From NCBI GenBank assembly GCA_913020155.1, contig CAJWBA010000003.1, positions 59,972 through 123,971 on the forward strand: a stretch of 64,000 bases of DNA, read 5' to 3'. This document shows positions 43,238 to 53,503 of the stretch, one piece after another (the first letter of the stretch is position 1; the number at the start of each line of letters is the position of its first letter). The DNA is from an uncultured Flavobacteriales bacterium. GTDB taxonomy: Bacteria > Bacteroidota > Bacteroidia > Flavobacteriales > Flavobacteriaceae. Under the pieces are notes generated by a model. That model saw nothing but the letters and a program-made list of their open reading frames with translations. It was not told the DNA's origin and did no database searches. The translations under genes were made by a program, and so were the position numbers.

Positions 43238-44380
43238 ATGAAATTATTTGATGTTTATCCTTTGTATGATGTAACTCCAGTAAGGGCTGATGATGTTTAT
43301 GTTTATGACGAAAAAGGAACAGAATATTTAGATCTCTATGGAGGGCATGCAGTAATTTCAATTGGGCATGGGCATCCGCATTATGTAAAGAAACTTAAAA
43401 ATCAATTGGATCAAATTGGTTTTTATTCCAATGCGATTCATAATCCATTGCAACACGAATTGGCAGCTGCGATTGGTCATCAATCTTGTTGTTCAGATTA
43501 TCAATTATTTTTGTGCAGTTCAGGTGCTGAAGCAATTGAAAACAGTTTAAAATTAGCTTCATTTCAAACAAATAAAAAAAGGGTTATTGCATTTAAAAAC
43601 GCCTTTCATGGTAGAACAAGCGCAGCAGTAGCTGTAACCGATAATCCTAAAATCAATGCTCCCTTAAACAAACAACAAGAAGTCACCTTTTTGGAGTTTA
43701 ACGATTCTGCATCCTTAGAGAAAGAACTTAAAAAAGAAGATGTTTGCGCGGTTATTTTTGAGGCGATTCAAGGTGTTGGAGGTTTAGACGAACCTTCAGA
43801 GGAATTTATATACGACATGGATCGTCTATGTAAAGAAAATAAGGTGTGTCTGATTGCAGATGAGGTCCAATCTGGCTTTGGAAGAACAGGAACCTTTTTT
43901 GCTTATCAAAAATACAGAATTGAGCCACAAATTGTAACCATGGCAAAAGGTATGGGAAATGGATTTCCTATTGGTGGAATTCTAGTTCACCCGAGTATCA
44001 AAGCTAAGTACGGAATGTTAGGAACAACTTTTGGAGGAAACCATTTAGCCTGTTCGGCATCTCTCGCAGTCTTAAAGGTTTTGGAAGATGAAAGGTTACA
44101 AAACCATGCTTTTAAAATGGGTGTTTACTTCAAAGAACAAGCTCAAAAAATTAAAGGATTGAAAAAGATTAAAGGAAGAGGGCTAATGCTAGGGATTGAA
44201 TTTGATTTTGAAGTTGGAGCTCTTCGCAAAACTTTAATTTATGATGAAAAAATATTTACTGGAGGAAGTAGTAATAAAAAACTTTTGAGAATCCTTCCTC
44301 CATTAACTGTTCAAAAAACACATATTGATCTTTTTTTTAAAGGATTAAAAAAAGCTCTAAATAAACACAAAAATCAGTAG
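43238..44380 (+). CDS. argD: Acylornithine aminotransferase (class III PLP)
   Basis: ORF 380 aa; FLCSSGAEAIENSLKLA, LIADEVQSGFGRTGTFFAYQ. Confidence 0.93.
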   Translation: MKLFDVYPLYDVTPVRADDVYVYDEKGTEYLDLYGGHAVISIGHGHPHYVKKLKNQLDQIGFYSNAIHNPLQHELAAAIGHQSCCSDYQLFLCSSGAEAIENSLKLASFQTNKKRVIAFKNAFHGRTSAAVAVTDNPKINAPLNKQQEVTFLEFNDSASLEKELKKEDVCAVIFEAIQGVGGLDEPSEEFIYDMDRLCKENKVCLIADEVQSGFGRTGTFFAYQKYRIEPQIVTMAKGMGNGFPIGGILVHPSIKAKYGMLGTTFGGNHLACSASLAVLKVLEDERLQNHAFKMGVYFKEQAQKIKGLKKIKGRGLMLGIEFDFEVGALRKTLIYDEKIFTGGSSNKKLLRILPPLTVQKTHIDLFFKGLKKALNKHKNQ

Positions 44381-44381
44381 C

Positions 44382-45335
44382 ATGAAAAACTTTATTTCTT
44401 TGAATGATCTCCCTGATTTTGACGAAGCATTGTCTTTAGCCAAATCATTAAAAAAAGATCCTTTTGCTTTTAAAAAATATGCAAAACTAAAAACTTTGGG
44501 TATCTTATTTTTCAATCCCAGTTTGAGAACCCGTTTAAGTACTCAAAAAGCAGCTCAAAATTTAGGGTTCAATACAATGATTATGAATTTCTCAAACGAA
44601 GCTTGGGCATTGGAATTTGATGATGGTACCGAAATGAGAGGTATTCGATCAGAACACATTCGAGAGGCAGCTGCAGTAGTATCACAATATTGTGATATGG
44701 TAGCAATTCGAGCTTTTGCTTCTCTAACAGATAAAGTTCGAGATGAAGCAGAAATTGTTCTAAAAAGCTTTGCGAAATATGCAAGCATACCTGTTATTAA
44801 CATGGAGAGTGCAGTTGGACATCCACTTCAAGCATTAGCTGATGCAATTACCCTTGATGAGTATCCTACTCAACACAAACCCAAAGTAGTGCTTACCTGG
44901 GCACCTCATCCCAAGGCACTTCCTCATGCTGTAGCAAATTCTTTCACAAAGATGATGGAGTTTAGAAAAGCAGATTTTATAATTGCACAACCTGAAGGAT
45001 ATGAGTTGGATCCCAGAATTACTAAAGATGTTCCTGTAATTCACAACCAAGAAGAAGCTTTAAAAGATGCTGATTTTGTCTATGCAAAAAACTGGTGTTC
45101 ATACTCCAATTATGGCTCAATTTTGAGAACCGATAACGAATGGACCCTTACAGAAGATAAAATGAAACAAACCAATAGCGCAAAGTTTATGCATTGTCTC
45201 CCTGTACGAAGAAATATTGTAGTTGCAGATGGAGTACTTGACCATCCAAATTCATTGGTTATTGATCAAGCCAACAACAGAACTTTTGCCGCACAAGCTG
45301 TACTAAAAACCATTCTCGACAATGACCAAAGTTAG
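44382..45335 (+). CDS. N-acylornithine carbamoyltransferase (acetyl/succinyl type, ArgF')
   Basis: ORF 317 aa; FFNPSLRTRLSTQKAAQNLGFN, VLTWAPHPKALPHAVANSF, FMHCLPVRRNIVV. Confidence 0.92.
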   Translation: MKNFISLNDLPDFDEALSLAKSLKKDPFAFKKYAKLKTLGILFFNPSLRTRLSTQKAAQNLGFNTMIMNFSNEAWALEFDDGTEMRGIRSEHIREAAAVVSQYCDMVAIRAFASLTDKVRDEAEIVLKSFAKYASIPVINMESAVGHPLQALADAITLDEYPTQHKPKVVLTWAPHPKALPHAVANSFTKMMEFRKADFIIAQPEGYELDPRITKDVPVIHNQEEALKDADFVYAKNWCSYSNYGSILRTDNEWTLTEDKMKQTNSAKFMHCLPVRRNIVVADGVLDHPNSLVIDQANNRTFAAQAVLKTILDNDQS

Positions 45336-46095
45336 CATTATAAAAGTAGGCGGAAATGTTATTGAAAATCCTAAGGATCTAGATAATTTTCTTAAAGATT
45401 TTGCATCAATCACTGGTTCAAAAATACTGGTTCATGGAGGTGGAAAAAAAGTAAGTAAATGGGCAGAACGACTGGGTATACCAGTTGAAATGAAAGATGG
45501 AAGAAGAATTACTAATACAGAAACTCTAGAGTTAATTACAGGAATTTATGGAGGTCAAGTCAATAAAAATATCGTTGCTTCCTTACAGGGATATAATTGT
45601 AATGCGATTGGATTGTCTGGTGCCGACGCAAATGCAATTCAGGCGGTAAAACGACCTATTGAAAATACAGATTTTGGTTGGGTTGGTGATATTACTTATG
45701 TAAATACTTCTTTTTTTAAACTTCTCTTAAATAATGCATTGAGTCCCATTTGCTGTGCCTTGACCCATGATGCCAATGGGCAAATCTTAAATACTAACGC
45801 AGATACAATTGCCTCAAGTATTGCGGTTGCTTTGGGAAAAGATTTCGAAGTAACTTTGTATTATTGTTTTGAACAGATGGGAGTTATGAAATCATTAAAA
45901 GATCAGAATTCATTAATTGAGCACATTGATTCTCAGATTTACAAAAAATTGAAAGAAGAACATATAATTAGCGAAGGAATGCTTCCAAAGATGAAAAATT
46001 CATTTGATGCACTTCAAAATGGAGTTTCTAAAGTTCACATAGGAAAACCTGAAATGATTAAAGGAACAATAAAACATACCACTATTACCTTATAA
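45322..46095 (+). CDS. argB: Acetylglutamate (acylglutamate) kinase
   Basis: ORF 257 aa; IIKVGGNVIENP, ILVHGGGKKVSKWAERLG. Confidence 0.94.
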   Translation: MTKVSIIKVGGNVIENPKDLDNFLKDFASITGSKILVHGGGKKVSKWAERLGIPVEMKDGRRITNTETLELITGIYGGQVNKNIVASLQGYNCNAIGLSGADANAIQAVKRPIENTDFGWVGDITYVNTSFFKLLLNNALSPICCALTHDANGQILNTNADTIASSIAVALGKDFEVTLYYCFEQMGVMKSLKDQNSLIEHIDSQIYKKLKEEHIISEGMLPKMKNSFDALQNGVSKVHIGKPEMIKGTIKHTTITL

Positions 46096-46096
46096 T

Positions 46097-47155
46097 ATGC
46101 AAAAAGAACTTACCAAAAAAACACTAGAGCTATTGAAAGATTTAATTGCAATAGAGTCATTTTCAAGTGAAGAAAATGAAACTGCTGCTCGTCTAGAACA
46201 ATGGTTTATGGATCATGGGATTCCTTTTTTCAGAGAAAACAACAATGTATATGCGTTTAATCATTTTTATGATAAAAAGAAACCTAATTTACTTTTAAAT
46301 TCACACCACGATACCGTGAAACCGAACGGTGCATATACTAAAAACCCTTTTGATCCTCATATCGAGGATGGAAAACTTTATGGATTAGGAAGTAATGATG
46401 CTGGAGGGGCTTTGGTTTCTTTATTGGCTTTGTTTACTTTTTACTACAATCATCCCAATCCAAAATACAATCTGATTATTGCAGCAACAGCAGAGGAAGA
46501 AAGTTCGGGTCCATTGGGTTTAAATTCTCTTCTAAAAACACTTCCTCCAATTGATGTTGCTATCGTTGGAGAACCTACACTAATGCAATTGGCCATTGCC
46601 GAAAAAGGGTTGGTAGTTTTTGATGGACTAATTGAAGGAACTGCAAGTCACGCTGCCCATCCCAATCAAGAGAATCCAATCATGAAACTTCCAAAATTTT
46701 TGAATTGGTTCAAAGAATTCTCTTTTAAAAAAGAATCTGAAGTACTTGGGCCTGTTAAGATGACTGTAACTCAAGTAAATGCAGGAAATCAACACAATGT
46801 AGTCCCTTCAGAAGTTAACTTAGTCATTGATGTTCGGGTTAATGACCGTTATTCTAATGCTGAAATTATAGAGTTACTCCAAAAAGAAGCACCCTGTAAA
46901 TTGACTCCTCGTTCGACCAATTTAAATTCTTCCTCCATACCACTAACACATGAACTGGTTACTGCAGGAATTGAACTGGGAAGAAAACCCTACGGATCAC
47001 CCACACTTTCAGATCAAGCAAAACTAAGTTGTCCATCATTAAAATTAGGCCCAGGAGACTCTACTCGATCGCACACAGCAAATGAATTTATTCATGTGCA
47101 TGAAGTGGAAGAGGGAATCGCATTGTACATTAAACTTTTAAACGAAATCTTATGA
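46097..47155 (+). CDS. M20 family acylornithine/acylcitrulline deacylase (ArgE-like)
   Basis: ORF 352 aa; LLNSHHDTVKPNGAYTKNPFDP, YGLGSNDAGGALVSLL. Confidence 0.92.
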   Translation: MQKELTKKTLELLKDLIAIESFSSEENETAARLEQWFMDHGIPFFRENNNVYAFNHFYDKKKPNLLLNSHHDTVKPNGAYTKNPFDPHIEDGKLYGLGSNDAGGALVSLLALFTFYYNHPNPKYNLIIAATAEEESSGPLGLNSLLKTLPPIDVAIVGEPTLMQLAIAEKGLVVFDGLIEGTASHAAHPNQENPIMKLPKFLNWFKEFSFKKESEVLGPVKMTVTQVNAGNQHNVVPSEVNLVIDVRVNDRYSNAEIIELLQKEAPCKLTPRSTNLNSSSIPLTHELVTAGIELGRKPYGSPTLSDQAKLSCPSLKLGPGDSTRSHTANEFIHVHEVEEGIALYIKLLNEIL

Positions 47156-48432
47156 AACTCTGGCAAAAAGGAAAGGCTGCCCATCAAAAAGTAGATCATT
47201 TTACCGTAGGTAATGATCGAAGTTATGATTTAGCATTGGCAGCATACGATTGCATTGCATCAAGTGCCCATGCTCAAATGCTTGCGAAAATTGGACTCCT
47301 CGAACAGAAAGAAGCAGATCAGCTTTCGGAAATACTTGACAAACTTAAGCAAAAAGCAGAAGCTGGAACATTTACCATCGAAAATGAATTTGAAGATATG
47401 CATTCCAAAATTGAAAATGTATTAACTGAAGAGTTGGGAGATTTAGGTAAAAAAATTCATACAGCCCGATCACGAAACGATCAAGTTTTAGTTGCCACTC
47501 ATCTCTATCTCAAAGAAGAAATCAGTACAATTAAAAAAACTGTAATTGAACTTTTTGATCTTTTAATGCAATTAGCTGAACAACATCAAAAAGCTTTACT
47601 CCCCGGATATACTCATCTTCAAGTGGCAATGCCCTCCTCTTTTGGGATGTGGTTTTCAGCCTATGCCGAAAATCTAATTGATGATGTGCAATTTCTAAAC
47701 ACCGCATATTCTTTAGCAGATCAAAATCCATTAGGAAGTGCTGCAGGCTTCGGAAGCTCTTTTCCAATTAATCGAGAATTTACCACCGAATTACTCAATT
47801 TCAGCACACTAAAATACAATGCAGTTGCTGCACAAATGAGTCGTGGAAAAGTAGAAAAAACCTCAGCAATAGCTTTGAGTATGATAGGAAGTACTTTAGC
47901 TAAATTTTCTATGGACATCTGTTTGTATATGAGTCAAGATTTCAATTTTATTTCCTTCCCAGATGACCTGACTACAGGCTCAAGTATTATGCCTCATAAA
48001 AAGAACCCAGATATTTTTGAATTAATCCGTGGAAAATGCAATGCATTGCAAGGGTTACCCAATCAACTATCTTTGTTAACAACTAATTTACCTAGTGGTT
48101 ATCATAGAGAATTACAATTAGCTAAAGCACCAATCATTGATGGGATTCAAGAAATCAAAGCATGTTTAGAAATGCTTCTTTTTAGTCTTCCTAACATCGA
48201 GGTTAGTTCTAATATTACCGATCAAAAAAAATACGATTACCTCTTTAGCGTTGATACACTAAATGCTGAAGTACAAGCTGGAAAACCTTTCAGAGATGCC
48301 TATCGTGAGCTTGGAGAAGCTATTGAAGAAGGAAACTATCAACCCAATCGGTCTGTTGAACATACACATATCGGTAGCATAGGCAACTTGGGGCTTAGAG
48401 AAATTCGCAAGAAAATGGAGCAAATCAAATAG
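47152..48432 (+). CDS. argH: Argininosuccinate lyase
   Basis: ORF 426 aa; DDLTTGSSIMPHKKNPDIFELIRGK. Confidence 0.96.
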   Translation: MKLWQKGKAAHQKVDHFTVGNDRSYDLALAAYDCIASSAHAQMLAKIGLLEQKEADQLSEILDKLKQKAEAGTFTIENEFEDMHSKIENVLTEELGDLGKKIHTARSRNDQVLVATHLYLKEEISTIKKTVIELFDLLMQLAEQHQKALLPGYTHLQVAMPSSFGMWFSAYAENLIDDVQFLNTAYSLADQNPLGSAAGFGSSFPINREFTTELLNFSTLKYNAVAAQMSRGKVEKTSAIALSMIGSTLAKFSMDICLYMSQDFNFISFPDDLTTGSSIMPHKKNPDIFELIRGKCNALQGLPNQLSLLTTNLPSGYHRELQLAKAPIIDGIQEIKACLEMLLFSLPNIEVSSNITDQKKYDYLFSVDTLNAEVQAGKPFRDAYRELGEAIEEGNYQPNRSVEHTHIGSIGNLGLREIRKKMEQIK

Positions 48433-48583
48433 TTTGAATATGTGGTAGTTGTTCTGAATAAATTCGTAAACAACTGCTGTAATCTCTGAAAAGTTTCAAC
48501 AGATTCATCGGTTTTATTTATTTGAAATGCGTAAGTGTAAGAACCAATTCATTTCTTATCTTTTGCCAAAATGTTTGGAGTTT

Positions 48584-49660
48584 ATGAGTTCAAAAGAACG
48601 CTTGTATTTTTTAGATGCACTTCGAGCCTTTGCAATTTTAATGATGCTTCAAGGACATTTCATCAGCGGAATATTAGCTCCTGAGTTTAAGCTTGAAGAA
48701 AGCTTGTTTTATGATTTTTGGTTCTATTGCAGAGGATTTACTGCTCCAGTTTTTTTTTTAGTAACCGGATGGGTAGTGATGTTTTTACTTCTCAGAAATA
48801 AGGTACAAGGGTTTAAAAATCCAAGAATAAAAAAAGGGATTCGTCGGGGTTTGGAATTAATTATTTGGGGGTATGTATTGCGTTTAAACCTTCCTTTGCT
48901 TTTAAATGGAGAGTTAAACGCCTCTTTTTTTAAGCCTGATGTACTTCAAATCATCGGTCTGGGATTGATTTTTGTTGTTGGAATTTATACACTCTTAAGT
49001 TTTTTAAAAAAAGGGTTGCTCTTCGTTTTCCTAGGATTTGGTTGCCTTGTTTTTGTGTGTGAACCTATTTATGCAAATAAAACCTTCTACACACTCCCCT
49101 ATTTTTTGAGCGCTTATTTGACAAAAGTCAATGGAGGTGTTTTTTATCTTTTCCCCTGGATTGGATATGTCAGTATGGGTGCAAGTATTGCAATAACTTT
49201 TGGTTCCAAGACGAAAAAACTTATTTTAAAAAGTATAGGATTTACTGTATCGGGAATCCTTTTAATTTTTAAATCATCTGCACTTTTTATTTGGATTTAT
49301 AATCAAACCGATTTGTATCTTTTTCGACAAGTTGCCTATAATAACTTCTTATTCATTAGACTGGGAGATGTTTTTGTTTTACTGGGAGTATTCATAATAA
49401 TGAATTGTCTTTTCAAAAGAAGTTTTTGGGTTTGGATGGGGCAAAAAACTTTGAGTATTTACATCATTCATTACTTTATTTTTTATGGAAGCCTAAGTGG
49501 AATTGGAATTTACAAATACTTTAAATATTCAGGCTCATTAGTTCAAAGCAGCGTTGGGGCATTATTCTTTGTTATTATATGTTTATTGCTTAGTGTGCTT
49601 ATTCATCGCTACAAAAGTGAATTATTTTTAATACTTTGGAGAAAATTAAAATTCAAATAA
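48584..49660 (+). CDS. Multi-pass membrane protein, HGSNAT/DUF1624-like acyltransferase
   Basis: ORF track 48527..49660; internal Met MSSKERLYFLDALRAFAILMMLQGHFISGI is the better start. Confidence 0.75.
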   Translation: MSSKERLYFLDALRAFAILMMLQGHFISGILAPEFKLEESLFYDFWFYCRGFTAPVFFLVTGWVVMFLLLRNKVQGFKNPRIKKGIRRGLELIIWGYVLRLNLPLLLNGELNASFFKPDVLQIIGLGLIFVVGIYTLLSFLKKGLLFVFLGFGCLVFVCEPIYANKTFYTLPYFLSAYLTKVNGGVFYLFPWIGYVSMGASIAITFGSKTKKLILKSIGFTVSGILLIFKSSALFIWIYNQTDLYLFRQVAYNNFLFIRLGDVFVLLGVFIIMNCLFKRSFWVWMGQKTLSIYIIHYFIFYGSLSGIGIYKYFKYSGSLVQSSVGALFFVIICLLLSVLIHRYKSELFLILWRKLKFK

Positions 49661-49683
49661 ACACCACCCTATAATTAGTTTTT

Positions 49684-50562
49684 ATGAAAAAAATAATTTT
49701 ATATATTGTTGGAATCATTGGAGTTTTACTTCTTTTTAAAGTTGGACAGATTGGTTTGATGGTTTACAAAGCAAAAATTGGATGGAAAACCTTTGAAACT
49801 ATTGCACCTGAACTAAATCTTGTCAGAAACGATTTCAATGTTTTATTATATTCTAAAGCAAATGCCTGGGTTCATGAAGAAGCAATTCCAGCCGCCAAGA
49901 GTACCTTCAAAAAATTAGCTTTAGAAAACAACTGGAAACTTACTATTTCTGATAATGGTGCAATTCATAACCAAGACCAACTATCTCTTTTTGATGTTGT
50001 TGTTTGGAATAATGTTACAGGTCAGACTTTAAATAAAAACCAACGAATCGCTTTCAAAAATTATATCGAAGGTGGTGGTGGTTTTGTGGGTTTTCATGGA
50101 ACTGGAGATGATTCGCACCAATGGGACTGGTATTACGATGAATTGATTCGTGCTGTATTTTCTCATCACCCAATGGCACCGCAGTTTCAAACAGGAACAA
50201 TGAACAGAGAGTCTCCAAAGAGCTTTCCAGCGAGTGATAAACTTCCTTTGAGTTGGGAACGCGAAGATGAATGGTATGTGTTTTTTGAAAGTCCGAGAGA
50301 TAAAGGGGCTCATGTTTTATTCACCCTCAATGAAACCGATATGATTATGAGTGGAACTCTCGAAAATAGTTTATTGAAAAGTAAGGATTTTGGTATGGGA
50401 GACGATCATCCTGTTGTTTGGTACAATTGTGTGGGAAAAGGAAAATCCTTTTACAGTGCACTGGGACACAAAGCCAGCTATTATGAGGAACCCGATTACC
50501 AACTCTTGTTGACAGAAGCTGTAAACTGGGCTGGAAATCCTGAAATAAATTGTGATTTATGA
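49684..50562 (+). CDS. ThuA-domain protein with N-terminal TM anchor
   Basis: ORF 292 aa; FDVVVWNNVTGQTLNKNQRIAFKNYIEGGGGFVGFHGTGD, YSALGHKASYY. Confidence 0.88.
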   Translation: MKKIILYIVGIIGVLLLFKVGQIGLMVYKAKIGWKTFETIAPELNLVRNDFNVLLYSKANAWVHEEAIPAAKSTFKKLALENNWKLTISDNGAIHNQDQLSLFDVVVWNNVTGQTLNKNQRIAFKNYIEGGGGFVGFHGTGDDSHQWDWYYDELIRAVFSHHPMAPQFQTGTMNRESPKSFPASDKLPLSWEREDEWYVFFESPRDKGAHVLFTLNETDMIMSGTLENSLLKSKDFGMGDDHPVVWYNCVGKGKSFYSALGHKASYYEEPDYQLLLTEAVNWAGNPEINCDL

Positions 50563-51452
50563 AAATACTTAGAACACCAAATTCGGCATTTCAAAACCTC
50601 GAAGACTATTCTTTCGAAGAAAAGTATTGTACCGTTGGAAGTGATTTGCGCCTGCACTATCTCGATGAGGGTAATCCGCTACATCCTGTTGTATTGCTCC
50701 TTCATGGTGAACCGAGCTGGTCCTATCTTTATCGTAAGATGATCCCTATTTTAATTAATGGAGGTTTGCGGGTTATTGCTCCTGATCTTATTGGATTTGG
50801 TAAATCAGATAAACCAGCGAAACAAACAGATTACACTTATGCCAAACACATTATGTGGATTCAAGATTTGTTGGATCATTTGGATTTAAAAGACATCAAT
50901 ATTTTCATTCAAGATTGGGGTGGATTAATTGGATTGCGATTATTGACTGCTAATCCTGATAATTTCAAATCTGTTGTTGCTGGAAATACTATGCTACCCA
51001 AGGGTAGTACAACTCCTCCTCAAGCTTTTTTGGACTGGCAAAACTTTGCTGCAACGAGTCCCAAATTTGACATTGCTACTGTTCTCCAAAACGCTACTAC
51101 TACTATCTTATCTGATGAAGTTATGAAAGCTTATAATGCTCCATTTCCTTCAGATGAGTATAAAGCTGGAGCTCGGGTATTTCCTGCTTTAGTCCCCACT
51201 TCAGATAAGGATCCAGAAAGTGATAACAATAAAGATGCTTGGAAAATTCTGATCCAATGGAATAAACCCTTTTTAAACTTATTTAGCGATGAAGATCCCA
51301 TTACAAAGGGGGGGGATCAAGTTTTTCAAAAATTAATTCCCGGAACAAATGGGATGGATCATAAAACTATTTCTGGGGGTCATTTTTTACAAGAAGATTC
51401 TGGACCAGAGATTGCCGAATTAATGGTTGCTTTTTACAAAAAAACAATATGA
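50559..51452 (+). CDS. Haloalkane dehalogenase-like alpha/beta hydrolase
   Basis: ORF 297 aa; LLLHGEPSWSYLYRKMIPILINGGLRVIAPDLIGFGKSDKP, FIQDWGGLIGLRL. Confidence 0.87.
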   Translation: MKILRTPNSAFQNLEDYSFEEKYCTVGSDLRLHYLDEGNPLHPVVLLLHGEPSWSYLYRKMIPILINGGLRVIAPDLIGFGKSDKPAKQTDYTYAKHIMWIQDLLDHLDLKDINIFIQDWGGLIGLRLLTANPDNFKSVVAGNTMLPKGSTTPPQAFLDWQNFAATSPKFDIATVLQNATTTILSDEVMKAYNAPFPSDEYKAGARVFPALVPTSDKDPESDNNKDAWKILIQWNKPFLNLFSDEDPITKGGDQVFQKLIPGTNGMDHKTISGGHFLQEDSGPEIAELMVAFYKKTI

Positions 51453-51993
51453 TTTGATCGATAAAATCTGTTTGATCGTGATTAAAATAGTTATTGTTTA
51501 TGTACTTTAATTTATTTGTTATATTTTTTCCTCTTATAGTTTTGGTTTCTTTCGAAAAATCGAGTTCATCAGCAGAGGAGACATTCAGGAAAATGAGGAT
51601 AAATTATTAAACCAGTCCCTGCGCTCCAGCTTTATTTAAACTTTATTGTTTTAATTTTCAGGTTGAAAACAAAATAGGTAGCGATCAATAGAGGATCCAA
51701 ATCTCTACTATTAAGGGCTTTGATTTTATTTATGGGTATGTGTAAGACTTAATTCTAGAAATAACTTCTATTGATTCCAGCAATTGCTAGGACGATTGTC
51801 TGGAGAATCGATACAAATTGATTCGGATTAGCTCCATAAGAGAGGTACAAGATGTCTGCTCAACCGAGGCTAGTAACAAACAAGCTTTTACCACGGAATG
51901 TGCCCCCGTATGTTGATGTAACAATCGTATCTATGGTAATTCTTGAGCAGCAGCGGTTAGCGGAGTAACCACCCGGACACTTGGCGAATGTAA

Positions 51994-53397
51994 TTAGATG
52001 TGTAGGGGACGATCTTCGGTCGCAGCTAGTGCAGCTTCTTTTACCGCCTCTGCATAGGTAGGATGTGAATGACTCATCCTGGAGATGTCCTCTGCTGAAG
52101 CTCTAAATTCCATTGCTGTTACTGCTTCGGCAATTAGATCTGCTACTCGAGCTCCAACCATATGAACTCCGAGTACTTCATCTGTATTGGCATCAGCTAA
52201 TATTTTGACAAAACCGTCGGTATCCATACTTGCACGAGCGCGACCAAGTGCTCTCATAGGAAATTGACCCACTTTGAATTGAACTCCAGCTTCTTTGAGT
52301 TGCTCTTCTGTTTTACCCACCGATGCAACTTCTGGCCAAGTGTAAATTACATTGGGTATCAGATTATAGTCAATATGCGGTTTCTGGCCTGCCAAAAACT
52401 CTGCTACCATTACACCTTCTTCTTCAGCCTTGTGTGCCAACATAGTTCCACGGACTACATCACCTATTGCATAAATATTGGGTATTGTTGTTTGTAGGTG
52501 GTCGTTTACTTCTATCTGACCCCGTTCGTTCAGCTGTATGCCTGCTGCATCGGCATTCAAGCCGACTGTGTAGGGTTTTCGACCCACAGAAACTAAACAA
52601 TAGTCACCATCAAAAGTAACTTCAGTTCCTTTTTTATCGGTTGCGGTCACCTCTACTGCCGAACCTTTTCGTTCTACTTTGTTTACGCCATGTGACAAAT
52701 AAAATTTCACGCCTTGTTTCTTCAAAACTTTTGTTAACTCTCGAGAACATGCACTGTCCATTGAGGGTGTTATTCGATTGGCATATTCTATGACCGAAAC
52801 CCCTGCTCCAAGTCTTCTATAGATTTGTCCAAGTTCTAAACCTATTACCCCTCCTCCTATTACGATAAGATGTTTGGGTATTTCTTTTAATTCGAGTGCC
52901 TCTGTAGAGGTTATGATGCGCTCTTTATCCAAAGAAATAAAGGGCAAAGTTGCTGGTTTAGATCCTGTGGCTATGATGCTGTGCTTGGCTTCAATGGTTT
53001 CTTTTTTTTCACCATCTATCTGAATGTGAGTGGCATCAACAAAACTTCCTAAACCTTGATAAACGGTTATGTTGTTTTTGTTCATCAAAAACTCAATGCC
53101 CTTGGTGGTTTGTTCTACTACGGCACGCTTGCGCCCTATCATTTTTTCAAAGTTTATTTTTATTTCTCCTGAAATTTCAATCCCATGCGTATCAAAGTGT
53201 TTGACTGCATCATCGTAATGATGCGAAGAATCAAGAAGTGTTTTGGATGGAATACATCCAACATTCAAACAGGTTCCACCTAAAGTGCTATACTTTTCTA
53301 TCAAAGCTGTCTTCATGCCCAATTGTGCACAACGAATTGCGGCCACGTATCCCCCAGGACCTGATCCAATAACAGTAACATCATATTTACTCATCAT
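51994..53397 (-). CDS. lpdA: Dihydrolipoyl dehydrogenase
   Basis: ORF 467 aa; GTCLNVGCIPSKTLL, HAHPTYAEA-type C-terminus (SHSHPTYAEAVKEAAL). Confidence 0.96.
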   Translation of the reverse strand: MMSKYDVTVIGSGPGGYVAAIRCAQLGMKTALIEKYSTLGGTCLNVGCIPSKTLLDSSHHYDDAVKHFDTHGIEISGEIKINFEKMIGRKRAVVEQTTKGIEFLMNKNNITVYQGLGSFVDATHIQIDGEKKETIEAKHSIIATGSKPATLPFISLDKERIITSTEALELKEIPKHLIVIGGGVIGLELGQIYRRLGAGVSVIEYANRITPSMDSACSRELTKVLKKQGVKFYLSHGVNKVERKGSAVEVTATDKKGTEVTFDGDYCLVSVGRKPYTVGLNADAAGIQLNERGQIEVNDHLQTTIPNIYAIGDVVRGTMLAHKAEEEGVMVAEFLAGQKPHIDYNLIPNVIYTWPEVASVGKTEEQLKEAGVQFKVGQFPMRALGRARASMDTDGFVKILADANTDEVLGVHMVGARVADLIAEAVTAMEFRASAEDISRMSHSHPTYAEAVKEAALAATEDRPLHI

Positions 53398-53503
53398 TTA
53401 AATTTTAAAGATTGTAAAACAAAAATACAAATGTTTCTAGATAGAGTGAAGAAAATATTTAATTTTCAGTTTTTTTATAAGTTGGGGAAACCAAATTGAA
53501 ACT

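Noticed and set aside
51770-51990. TonB-dependent receptor plug remnant (REVQDV-like reading)
   Set aside because: Only a few residues match by eye, with stops; insufficient to assign a family
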